A stretch of DNA of 64,000 bases, taken from the NCBI GenBank assembly GCA_965247585.1, contig CBDFHC010000005.1:124001-188000 (forward strand), read 5' to 3'. Position 1 is the stretch's first letter. Each line of letters starts with the position of its first letter. Both the position numbers and the translations under genes were made by a program. The notes under the pieces are model-generated. The model saw nothing but the letters and a program-made list of their open reading frames with translations, was not told the origin of the DNA and searched no databases. Of this stretch, positions 34,216 to 42,063 are shown piece after piece. The DNA comes from CBDFHC01 sp965247585. GTDB lineage: Bacteria; Chloroflexota; Dehalococcoidia; Lucifugimonadales; GCA-2712585.

Positions 34216-35169
34216 TTAAGCATCGTCAAAGAAGCGACGGGGATTGTCCACCATGATGGAGTGGATGTCTTGATCTGTGGCGCCCAGCTCTTTTAGCCGA
34301 GGCAGGACCCGGCGGGTGATGAACAGATAACCATCAGGGTTGAACGCCTTCCTTTCCTCCGCTAGTCCCCTGGTGGGTTGGGTGCTGGGAACCGAATTAT
34401 CGTGTGAAAGCATAAGACGGTGGGCGAAGCCGGCGTCAATTAGCTGTTTGACGACCTGGGTGCGCCGCTCCCAGTTGGGGGTTTCAGGCGTGCGGCCCCC
34501 GGGATAGCGGTCCAACCCCAACCAGACGCCTTTGTTCAGCAATCCCACCAGATAGTCCAGGTCAGTATCGTCGTTGCTATGGCCGACGTAGACCCGATTC
34601 AGGTCCACACCCTCTTCCTCCAGAATGCGCACCTGTTGGTCCCCCACCCGGTCCGGGGACCACGTGTGGGTAGAAATTCGCACTCCGGTCTCCTTTTGGG
34701 CGATGGCGGCGGCCCTGAGGACAATCTCCTGGGGCGGGGTGATACCGCCTCGATCGCTGGCGACTTTGATAATGCCCGCTTTGATTCCAGTGCCCTCGAT
34801 TCCCTCCCGGATCTCCCGGATAAAATGGGGAGCGATGGCGTGGGGATTGGATGCGGCAAAGTCCCTGGGCACTGCCAGATGGTTGCCGGTGCAGGCGATA
34901 ATATGGACACCACTCCCCCGGGAAACCTCTTCCAGTAAACCGATATCCCGTCCCAGGTCAAAGGTTGTGACATCCACTATAGTGCGCACGCCTTCGTTGT
35001 AAGCCGCCTTGAGTTCGACGATGCCCTCCGCTGCCACGGCCGGGTGGTCGATGAATCCGGGATAAGTTTGGTTGACGCCAGCGGCACTGAGTAGCACATG
35101 CTCGTGACTCAGCGTAAATCCAAGGTCAGATACCTCCACCGGGCCTAAAACCGTGTTCACCGTGGTCAT
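34216..35169 (-). CDS. Phosphotriesterase-family lactonase/hydrolase
   Basis: This 317-residue protein is started at ATG 35169 behind AGGAGG. The binuclear metal site of the family is complete: His22 and His24 in FTLSHEHV, the carboxylated Lys135 in GIIKVASD, His168 in ISTHTW, His197 in VYVGHSND, and Asp257 in LMLSHDNS. Members are phosphotriesterases, lactonases or PHP proteins. The GPVxxxxLGFTLSHEHV opening is standard for phosphotriesterase-like lactonases. The extended -10 TGGTAAAAT (35241-35233) gives a leader of about 55 bases. It lies in a stretch with no A/B/C repeats and balanced base skew. Confidence 0.9.
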   Translation of the reverse strand: MTTVNTVLGPVEVSDLGFTLSHEHVLLSAAGVNQTYPGFIDHPAVAAEGIVELKAAYNEGVRTIVDVTTFDLGRDIGLLEEVSRGSGVHIIACTGNHLAVPRDFAASNPHAIAPHFIREIREGIEGTGIKAGIIKVASDRGGITPPQEIVLRAAAIAQKETGVRISTHTWSPDRVGDQQVRILEEEGVDLNRVYVGHSNDDTDLDYLVGLLNKGVWLGLDRYPGGRTPETPNWERRTQVVKQLIDAGFAHRLMLSHDNSVPSTQPTRGLAEERKAFNPDGYLFITRRVLPRLKELGATDQDIHSIMVDNPRRFFDDA

Positions 35170-35791
35170 GCCGTGGCCTCCTATCCGTTTACCGCCGAAA
35201 TACCCACCGGGCATGGGCGCCGCTTTTTTGGAATTTTACCATCGATATGCATCGGATTATGCGGCGAGCGACCGTCTTGTGCCGCAACCCGACCTGGCAT
35301 GGCACCTGGCGTTTTGGGGTGGAGGTCTCCGCACGTTTTATTGGGCGCTACGGTGAGGCGCACGGACTAATCCCAAAGGGCTGTAGATCACCAGGAACTG
35401 ACACGATAGGTCCTAGTGTGCTCAGAATCGATCAGGTCCGAGAAGCGTTAAGGGGTCAAAAGTGGCGCTGAAAGGTCCGAAGACGTCAAAAGCTCACAGG
35501 CTCTCGGGCGAGGGGGAATCAGGAGGGGCGAGGGTTTATTTTCGCACGAAGGTGTTGGAGGCGGCGGGGAGCGGATGTAGGCGGGAGAGGATGCCGGAGA
35601 GGAGAGATTCGGCCACGACGGTGGAGGAGCTACAGGCAAACCGGCTGAAAAGGCGATGGAGGCAGCGGCTTAGTCCTTTACGCCGGAATCAGAACCGCTT
35701 ACACTACCGAACCGTAACCTTACCGTAACTTTCAAACCGTAACCTTCGAACATTTAGCTGCGCAGGTAAGGCAGTTGAGGAGGGCGTTGCA
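35170..35791. other. Intergenic region with promoter and tandem 11-bp motifs
   Basis: On the minus strand the extended -10 TGGTAAAAT is at 35241-35233. The stretch 35260-35700 contains no repeats and no convincing gene. At 35711-35746 three ACCGTAAC motifs precede the ATPase operon. Confidence 0.5.
35711..35746 (+). promoter_or_regulatory. Three direct repeats ACCGTAAC(C/T)TT, possible operator
   Basis: ACCGTAACCTT (35711), ACCGTAACTTT (35722) and ACCGTAACCTT (35736) are direct repeats, the first two exactly 11 bases apart and the third after three extra bases. Tandem sites on one helical face with 11-bp spacing are typical of OmpR/PhoB-type response regulators. They lie 45-80 bases before the GTG of the ATPase gene. 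Confidence 0.4.
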
Positions 35792-36805
35792 GTGGTAAAT
35801 GGCGAGCAGGACCGCACCAAGTCGATCCTAGAGGTGAAGAACCTCAAGACGCATTTCTTTACGCGGCGTGGGGTGGTGAGGGCGGTGAATGACGTAAGCT
35901 TTGAGCTGAAGCCGGGAGAGACGCTGGGGCTGGTGGGGGAGTCCGGGTCCGGGAAGACGATAACGTGTCTTTCGATATTGCGGCTGCTGCCGAGGGGGGC
36001 GGAGATAGTGGGAGGGGACATCATCTTCGACGGGAAGAGCACGGTGGGGACGAGCGAGAAGGAGATGGAGTCTCTGCGTGGGAACCGGATAGGGATGATC
36101 TTGCAGAACTCGATGGCGGCGCTGGACCCGGTGTTCACGATAGGGACGCAGGTGGCGGAGCCGCTGGTGGTGCACGACAAGCTACCGTGGAAGATCGCGA
36201 TTGAGAAGAGCATAGACCTGCTGAGGATGGTGAAGATAACCGCGCCGCACTTGAGGATAAAGAATTACCCGCACGAGCTGAGCGGAGGGATGCGGCAGAG
36301 GGCGTCCAGCGCGGCTTCGATAGGGCCGCACCCGGACGTGCTGATAGCGGACGAGCCGACTACGGCGCTGGACGTGACGACTCAGCGTCAGTACCTGGAG
36401 CTTCTGAAGGAGATTCAGAGGGCGACGGGGATGGCGATAATCTTCATAACGCACGATATAAGTATTGTGGGAAACCTGTGCGACAAGCTGGCGGTTTTCT
36501 ACGGCGGGTTGGTAGTGGAGTACGGGCCGAAGGACCAGGTGCTGAACCATCCAACGCACCCGTACACGGAGGCGCTGCTGGAGGCGTTGCCGATTCTAGG
36601 AGAGAAGCGGGAGAAGCTGCGGACGATACTGGGGGAGCCACCGTTCGCGGGGAACCTGCCGCCTGGGTGCCCGTTCAGTCCCCGGTGCGATAAAGTGATG
36701 GATATCTGCAAAGAAGGGGAGCCGCCACCGGCATTCGAGCCAAACCCGTTGCAGTCATCACGGTGCTGGTTATATGGAGAGGACAATGAACGACAAAATA
36801 ATTGA
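35792..36805 (+). CDS. dppD: ABC transporter ATPase, DppD/OppD type
   Basis: This 337-residue protein is a nucleotide-binding subunit of the peptide-type importer family. It has Walker A GESGSGKT (49-56), the Q-loop MILQNSMAALDP, signature LSGGMRQRA, Walker B VLIADEPTTALD and switch histidine FITHD. The C-terminal oligopeptide-transporter extension has the cysteine motif GCPFSPRCDKVMDIC. GTG 35792 follows GGAGGGCG. It overlaps dppF by 20 bases, and the two would form a heterodimer. No permease or binding-protein gene adjoins; the only candidates here are at 6021-9814. A remote system elsewhere in the genome is also possible. Confidence 0.92.
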   Translation: MVNGEQDRTKSILEVKNLKTHFFTRRGVVRAVNDVSFELKPGETLGLVGESGSGKTITCLSILRLLPRGAEIVGGDIIFDGKSTVGTSEKEMESLRGNRIGMILQNSMAALDPVFTIGTQVAEPLVVHDKLPWKIAIEKSIDLLRMVKITAPHLRIKNYPHELSGGMRQRASSAASIGPHPDVLIADEPTTALDVTTQRQYLELLKEIQRATGMAIIFITHDISIVGNLCDKLAVFYGGLVVEYGPKDQVLNHPTHPYTEALLEALPILGEKREKLRTILGEPPFAGNLPPGCPFSPRCDKVMDICKEGEPPPAFEPNPLQSSRCWLYGEDNERQNN

Positions 36806-37835
36806 AGTTGAAAACCTGGTTAAGTATTTCCCGCTAAAGACGGGGATCTTCAAGGGGAAGACGCTGGGTTATGTAAAGGCAGTGGACGACGTATCGTTCT
36901 CTGTGACGCCGGGAGAGACGCTGGCGATAGTGGGGGAATCCGGTTGCGGAAAGACGACGATAGCGAACCTGATTCTGCGGCTGTTGGACCCGACGTCTGG
37001 TGATATCCGGTTCAAGGGACAATCGCTGACGAAGATGTCGTCCTCGGCGACTAAAGAGTACCGGAAGAACGTGCAGGCGGTGCTGCAGGACCCGTACGGG
37101 GCGCTGAACCCCCGGATGAGGGTGGGACACATAATAGGAGAGCCGCTGGAGGTGCATGGGTACAGCAAGAAGGACCGTGAAGCACGGGTAAGGGAGGCGC
37201 TGATGGCGGTGGGGCTGCCAGACCACGTAGGGTCACAGTTCCCGCATGAGTTCAGTGGAGGGCAGAGGCAGCGGATAGGGGTGGCCCGCGCGCTGACGCT
37301 GGAGCCGGACCTGATAATACTGGACGAGCCGGTGTCCAACCTGGACGTATCTATCCGGTCACAGGTGCTGAACCTGCTGAAGGATATCCAGCAGGCCCGG
37401 CAGATTTCGTACATACTGATCAGCCATGACCTGGCGACGGTGGAACACATGAGCACCAACATAGCGGTGATGTACCTGGGGAAGATGGTGGAGTTCGCAG
37501 GCGCGGAAGAGGTGTGCGAAGACCCGAGGCACCCGTACACGGCATCGCTGGTGGCGGCGGCAACGCCGCCGGGGAAGGAGCCGCCGTGGCGGACGCCGAT
37601 AGTGGGCGAGGTGCCGAGCGCATTGGAGACGCCCAGCGGGTGCGCGTTCCATCCACGGTGTGCCTACGCGCTGCCGCATTGCAACCGGGACCTACCGCCG
37701 TTGATTGAGGTGGAAGAAGGACGGTATGCGGCATGTCATCTGTACCCGGACCATATAGGCGAGATAGATAAGCACGCGCCGGTGACGGAGGATACGCCGG
37801 AGGCGTTCACCTCGATGGTAGAAGAGGCCGCATAG
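36786..37835 (+). CDS. dppF: ABC transporter ATPase, DppF/OppF type
   Basis: This 349-residue protein is the second ATPase of the pair. It has Walker A GESGCGKT (50-57), the Q-loop VLQDPYGALNPRM, signature FSGGQRQRIGVARAL, Walker B LIILDEPVSNLD and ISHDL. The C-terminal block CAFHPRCAYALPHC is the usual OppF ending. I start at ATG 36786, because GGAGAGG lies just before it; the ATG at 36774 is in that ribosome site. LVKYFPLKTGIFKGKTLGYVKAVDDVSF is the standard DppF opening. Translational coupling with dppD through the overlap fits a one-to-one complex. Confidence 0.93.
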   Translation: MNDKIIEVENLVKYFPLKTGIFKGKTLGYVKAVDDVSFSVTPGETLAIVGESGCGKTTIANLILRLLDPTSGDIRFKGQSLTKMSSSATKEYRKNVQAVLQDPYGALNPRMRVGHIIGEPLEVHGYSKKDREARVREALMAVGLPDHVGSQFPHEFSGGQRQRIGVARALTLEPDLIILDEPVSNLDVSIRSQVLNLLKDIQQARQISYILISHDLATVEHMSTNIAVMYLGKMVEFAGAEEVCEDPRHPYTASLVAAATPPGKEPPWRTPIVGEVPSALETPSGCAFHPRCAYALPHCNRDLPPLIEVEEGRYAACHLYPDHIGEIDKHAPVTEDTPEAFTSMVEEAA

Positions 37836-38442
37836 GAAAAAGCGACGGGGCGGGCGCAGGCTGCCATCCTGAGGACGCCGGAGCGGGTTGGCGCAGCAAT
37901 GGCGTCAGGTTGACCCAGGGCCGGAGCTTCATTGAGCCGGTCAGCGGAAGGGTCCGCGCAGGCATGGGTATAGGCACCATGGGGGACGTCCCGGCACCCT
38001 CTTGTGTGGTTGGCGCAGGTGGTGTGTTGCAGGCGCCATTTCAAAAGGCCGGTATGGACTATATCTCAGGGAATTTGCCAAGGCGATAGGTACTGCCAGC
38101 ACAAAAGGGTAGCGAATCCAAGGTTGGCGGTTCCCACCATCCCACCCAGGAAGGCATTTAAAGCTATTTCTGAGGGACACCCTCAGACTCCCGGCAGCCA
38201 CCACCCAGGTTCCCTGCACTCTCCTGTTTGGTGGTAGCGAAAGTAGACTTTGACGCGCTACTTCGATGTAACCCTCGATTCCCCCGGGTGGATGGATAGC
38301 GGTATGGGCTCGTGCTTCGAGGGCCTCAGGATGAGCGGGTTGGAAGCGAAGATAGGATGAAATAGACCCATCGCCAGAGCGCGTCAGAGCTTGGAAAGCG
38401 CTGTGCGTGCCGGCGGGCTAGATCTCCCTCGGAGGGTTTGGC
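37836..38442. other. Intergenic region with one A and one B repeat
   Basis: An A copy with type-2 tail covers about 38112-38232 (hairpin at 38169) and a B copy about 38300-38350. The first 250 bases after dppF show no recognisable element. GGAGG at about 38430 serves the next gene. Confidence 0.6.
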
Positions 38443-39450
38443 ATGAAGGTAGGCGTCTACATTTCAATAGCCGACGTCCAGGGCGGCGGACGGGACCTGC
38501 CACGCATCGTGGACGAGGCGATAGAAGAGGCCGTCCTGGCGGAGGAGATGGGCTTCGACGCCTGCTTCTTCGGCGAGCACCACCAGGACCGGGACGGGTT
38601 CCTCCCCTCGCCCCTAATCGTCGCCGCCGCCGTGGCCGCCCGCACCCAGCGCATCAAGATCGGCACCTCGGTGCTGCTGCTTCCCCTTTACCACCCGGTG
38701 CACGTGGCCGAGGACACCGCCACCCTGGACATCGTCTCCAAGGGGAGGGTGATACTGGGCGTGGGGCTAGGCTACCAGGGGCCGGACTTCGCCGCGTTTA
38801 ACGTACGGCAGAGCGAGGCGAGGGGGAGGCTGGAGGAGGGGATAGAGGTGATACGGCTGTGCTGGACCGGAGAGCCCTTCAGCTACAACGGCAAGCATTT
38901 CCAGTTGGACAACGTGCGGTGCCTGCCCACGCCGGTGCAGCGGCCCGGCCCCCCGCTCTGGGTGGGGGGAGGGGTCCCGGCGTCGGTGAGGCGCGCGGGC
39001 AGGTTGGGGGACGGATGGATTGCGGCGCCGGACATGCGGCTGGAGGACGCGCTGGCGCTGCAACAGACCTATTATGACGCCGCGGGACCGAATGGTGGAT
39101 ATGTGGCGATGCTGAAGGATGCCTGGGTGGGGGAGAGCCAGGAGGAGGCGTGGAAGCAATACGGGCCGTACCTGATCGGCTCGTACAAGTATTACTGGAA
39201 CGCCGGGTCGCCGGACTACCACGGGGCGCGGTCAGAGGAGGAGATAGCCAAGGAGGCGCTGGCGGAAGGCCGGCTGATTATAGGCAACGCAGAGGAGTGC
39301 GTGTCGCAGTTTCGCGCCTGGGAAGAGGCCACGGGATGCGACAATTACGTGCTTCGGCTGCGGCATGCGCATGCAGGGGGACCGCCGCACCAGGAGATCA
39401 TGGCGGTGATGGAGCGGTTTGGGCGGGAGGTGCTTCCTTCTCTCGGTTGA
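38443..39450 (+). CDS. LLM class (luciferase-like) flavin-dependent oxidoreductase
   Basis: This 335-residue protein is a bacterial luciferase-like TIM-barrel oxidoreductase using FMN or F420. KVGVYISIADVQGG, FFGEHHQDRDGFLPSPLIVAAAVAARTQ, TSVLLLPLYHPVHVAEDTATLDIVSKGR and VILGVGLGYQGPDF are the diagnostic blocks. Residues 1-165 or so are almost the same as the 46311 product (about 96% at DNA level by eye), whereas the C-terminal half is clearly diverged. The boundary at about 38940 is abrupt. ATG 38443 follows CGGAGGG. These enzymes oxygenate or reduce small organic substrates; the varied C-terminal half lines the pocket, so this copy and the 46311 copy may differ in substrate. Confidence 0.9.
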   Translation: MKVGVYISIADVQGGGRDLPRIVDEAIEEAVLAEEMGFDACFFGEHHQDRDGFLPSPLIVAAAVAARTQRIKIGTSVLLLPLYHPVHVAEDTATLDIVSKGRVILGVGLGYQGPDFAAFNVRQSEARGRLEEGIEVIRLCWTGEPFSYNGKHFQLDNVRCLPTPVQRPGPPLWVGGGVPASVRRAGRLGDGWIAAPDMRLEDALALQQTYYDAAGPNGGYVAMLKDAWVGESQEEAWKQYGPYLIGSYKYYWNAGSPDYHGARSEEEIAKEALAEGRLIIGNAEECVSQFRAWEEATGCDNYVLRLRHAHAGGPPHQEIMAVMERFGREVLPSLG

Positions 39451-39817
39451 TGGAGGGCGGGGGGATTTTCACCACTGAGGATTGCAAATCATAGGTTGGC
39501 GGTTCCCACCCACCCGCCCCGGAAGGTTCTTAAAAGTATTTTCTGAGGGACACCCACAGACTCCCGCCAGAGAGTTTGTGAACAAATTGACGTGGCACAG
39601 CGGTAGTGGGCACGGGGTTGGATGTGCTCTCCCACCACACCCAGATTCTTCGATCCTCACGGGCGGACTCAGAATGACATGGTGGGGGGACGGAATGCGG
39701 TATGGGCTCGTCCTTCGAGAGCCTCAGGATGAGCGGGTTGGAGGCGCAGGCAGGTTGGATTTGGACGCGGACGGCCGATTTCGGCAGAGGGAGTGAGTTG
39801 AAGTTGAAAAGCGGGAT
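39451..39817 (+). repeat. Composite A + C + B repeats between two LLM genes
   Basis: An A copy (39490-39572, core GAGGGACACCCACAG with one stem mismatch) ends in the type-3 junction. It leads through GTGAACAAATTGACGTGGCA into a C element ending near 39682. A B copy follows at about 39698-39747. No gene is present. Confidence 0.75.
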
Positions 39818-40840
39818 ATGACCACGCTAGGGATAGGGGTGCAGTTCATTGGAGAGGTACGGTCTGATATTATGTCGGGCTATGCCCGGCAGATAGAGGA
39901 GTGGGGGTTCGACCACCTGTGGCCAGCGGACGAACGGTTTTTTCGGGAGGTGTACGCCAACCTGACGCTGTGCGCGCTGAGCACGCATCGAATAAGGCTG
40001 GGGCCGTGCGTTACGGACCCGTACACGCGGCACCCGGCGCTGACTGCCATGGCGATAGCCACGCTGGACGAGGTGTCCGGCGGGAGGGCGTTCTTGGGGA
40101 TTGGGGCGGGGCTGGCGGGGTTCGAGGCGATGGGCTTTCAGCCAACGAAGCGGGCCAAGGCGCTGCGGGAGGCCACGGTGCTTATCCGGCGGTTGCTGAG
40201 CGGCGAGAGGGTGGAGTTCCACGGTGAGACGGTGCGCCTGAATGAAATGGCGCTGGATTTCAAGCCGCTCCGGGCGGATGTGCCGATCTATATAGGCAGC
40301 AACTCTCCGTTGGGGCTTCGGGCGGCGGGGGAGGTGGCGGACGGCTCGATAACGTCGGGGATGGCAGGCGAGGGGGCGGTGCGATATGTGAAGGGGTTGG
40401 TGGGGCAGGGGGCAGCCAAAGCAGGCCGGGACGCTGGGCCGTTGAAGTGCATAGCGCTGCTGAAGACGTGTGTTTCGCAGGACGGCAAGGGCGCGAAGGA
40501 CGCGGTGCGGGTGGGGGTGTTGCAGTCGTTCCTGAATTTTCCCGCCTTCGCGGCGGTGGGGGGAGTGGAGCTGCCCGCGGAGCTGAGGGCGCGGTTGGAT
40601 GAAGTGGGATACACCCACGACCCGGAGAAGCTGGCAGAGCTTTCGCCCCTAATCCCGGATGAATGCGTGGACGCGTTCGCGCTGGCGGGGGACCCGGATG
40701 AAGTGGCGGAGCGGCTGGTCCGGCTGGCAGGGCTGGGGGTGGACGAGGTGATAGTAGCGCCGTTTGCCCCTCCCGGAGGAGACGCGTGGACTACGGTGGA
40801 GACGTTCGCCACAAAGGTGCTGCCGCTGCTGAGGGGGTAG
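39818..40840 (+). CDS. LLM class flavin-dependent oxidoreductase (Mer-like, possibly F420-dependent)
   Basis: This 340-residue luciferase-like protein is of the methylene-tetrahydromethanopterin-reductase type. LGIGVQFIGEVRSDIMSGYARQIEEWGFDHLWPADERFF opens the barrel. TDPYTRHPALTAMAIATLDEVSGGRAFLGIGAGLAGFEAMGF is the strand-4 region with the bulge typical of F420-binding members. IYIGSNSPLGLRAAGEVADG and GDPDEVAERLVRLAGLGVDEVIV end it. It is distant from the other four LLM proteins here. The ribosome site before ATG 39818 is weak. It converges on the amidohydrolase at 40848 with a seven-base gap. The cofactor choice is inferred only. Confidence 0.87.
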   Translation: MTTLGIGVQFIGEVRSDIMSGYARQIEEWGFDHLWPADERFFREVYANLTLCALSTHRIRLGPCVTDPYTRHPALTAMAIATLDEVSGGRAFLGIGAGLAGFEAMGFQPTKRAKALREATVLIRRLLSGERVEFHGETVRLNEMALDFKPLRADVPIYIGSNSPLGLRAAGEVADGSITSGMAGEGAVRYVKGLVGQGAAKAGRDAGPLKCIALLKTCVSQDGKGAKDAVRVGVLQSFLNFPAFAAVGGVELPAELRARLDEVGYTHDPEKLAELSPLIPDECVDAFALAGDPDEVAERLVRLAGLGVDEVIVAPFAPPGGDAWTTVETFATKVLPLLRG

Positions 40841-40847
40841 CCGGGGG

Positions 40848-41978
40848 TCAGGCTATACGGTAGAGGGCGGCGGCGTTGTCCCGGATGATTTTGTTACGCA
40901 CGGCGGGGTCCAGGCGGCCAAGGTCACCCTGGATGAATTTCTGGGAGTCCGGCCAGACGCCGTCAGGGTGGGGGTAGTCCGAGCCCCACATTATGTTGTC
41001 CTGGCCTATGAGGTCGACCATATCCGCGACGATGGGCTCGTATTGGTAGGTGGAGTAGCCCTGCCGCCGCCAGTATTCGCTGGGCATCATCTTGAAGTTG
41101 AGGTCCGTCAGGCGGTCTTCGTACTGGATGTCCAAGCGGCCGAGGACGAAGGGTATCCAACCGACGCCGGACTCGCCCAAGACGAACTTGAGACCCGGAT
41201 AGCGCTCCAGGGCGCCGGATACGATGATGGCGGCGAGGTATTCGGCAGCGCTGAGCTGGAACATGGATACGCCGGTGCCCATCATCTGGAGGTGGTACTC
41301 CTTGGCCATCTGCTCGTCGTTGGCCTGGCGGACGGACCCGCCGGTGGAGTGGAAGGAGATGGACATTTGGCACTCGGCGGCGGTGGCCCATAGGGGGTCC
41401 CAGGAGCGGTGCCACACGGGCATGGCGGCGGTGTTGACATGGAAGTCGGCGCCCCGAAGCCCCAGGGAGGCGGCGCGGCGGAGCTCGGCGGCGGCGGTTT
41501 CGGGGTCGTGGTTGGGGATGCAGGCCAAGGCGAAGAAGGTGTCCGGGTAGGCCCGACAGAAGCTGGCAACCCAGTCGTTATAGACGCGATAGACCTGGGT
41601 GACGAGCTCCTTGCTTTCGAGGTGCATTCCAGTGCCCAGGATGCCGTAGATGACCTCGGCGTCAACGCCGTCGATCTGCTGGTCCTTCTTACGCAGGTCG
41701 GGCGAGGCGGGGTGGGGCTGACCGTCGAAAAAGCCGACGTCACGCATGCGGCGGATGCGGTTAGACCAGTGGTCCTCTTCGGGTATCTGGACGGTGAAGG
41801 CGGGGCCACGGTGGACGCCCATCTCGATGCCCTCAGCGAACCAGCGGGGGCCGTCTTTGGTGTCCTCCACGTGGGGGACCTGGTCCTTCCACTGAGCGGG
41901 TGAGTTGTCTACAAAGATGTCTTTGGGCATCCAGGCCATGTCGATATGGCCATCGGCGGAGATGGTACGGTACTGCAT
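40848..41978 (-). CDS. Amidohydrolase family 2 (ACMSD-like metal-dependent hydrolase)
   Basis: This is the third paralogue of the family, 376 residues from ATG 41978: QYRTISADGHIDMAWMP with Asp9 and His11, SISFHSTGGSVR, and IMWGSDYPHPDGVWPDS. ATG 42014 would add 12 residues, but a TATAAT at 42018-42013 (with TTACCA 17 bases upstream) overlaps that codon. A transcript would begin near 42006, so the internal ATG, which also aligns with the two paralogues, is the better start. The sequence diverges more from the other two copies than they do from each other, including WA against EPP after the metal motif. The reaction is unknown. Confidence 0.85.
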   Translation of the reverse strand: MQYRTISADGHIDMAWMPKDIFVDNSPAQWKDQVPHVEDTKDGPRWFAEGIEMGVHRGPAFTVQIPEEDHWSNRIRRMRDVGFFDGQPHPASPDLRKKDQQIDGVDAEVIYGILGTGMHLESKELVTQVYRVYNDWVASFCRAYPDTFFALACIPNHDPETAAAELRRAASLGLRGADFHVNTAAMPVWHRSWDPLWATAAECQMSISFHSTGGSVRQANDEQMAKEYHLQMMGTGVSMFQLSAAEYLAAIIVSGALERYPGLKFVLGESGVGWIPFVLGRLDIQYEDRLTDLNFKMMPSEYWRRQGYSTYQYEPIVADMVDLIGQDNIMWGSDYPHPDGVWPDSQKFIQGDLGRLDPAVRNKIIRDNAAALYRIA

Positions 41979-42012
41979 TTTGGGATCTGTTCCCCTCTGT
42001 TGGATGTTGGCC

Positions 42013-42041
42013 ATTATAGTGCAAAGGGCGCGGGGTGGTAA
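42013..42041 (-). promoter_or_regulatory. Sigma70-type promoter for the 40848 amidohydrolase
   Basis: TTACCA (42041-42036), a 17-base spacer, then TATAAT (42018-42013) on the minus strand. It overlaps the upstream ATG at 42014 and so argues for translation from 41978. Confidence 0.55.
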
Positions 42042-42063
42042 TGCGGCGGACGGTTGGTGGGCG

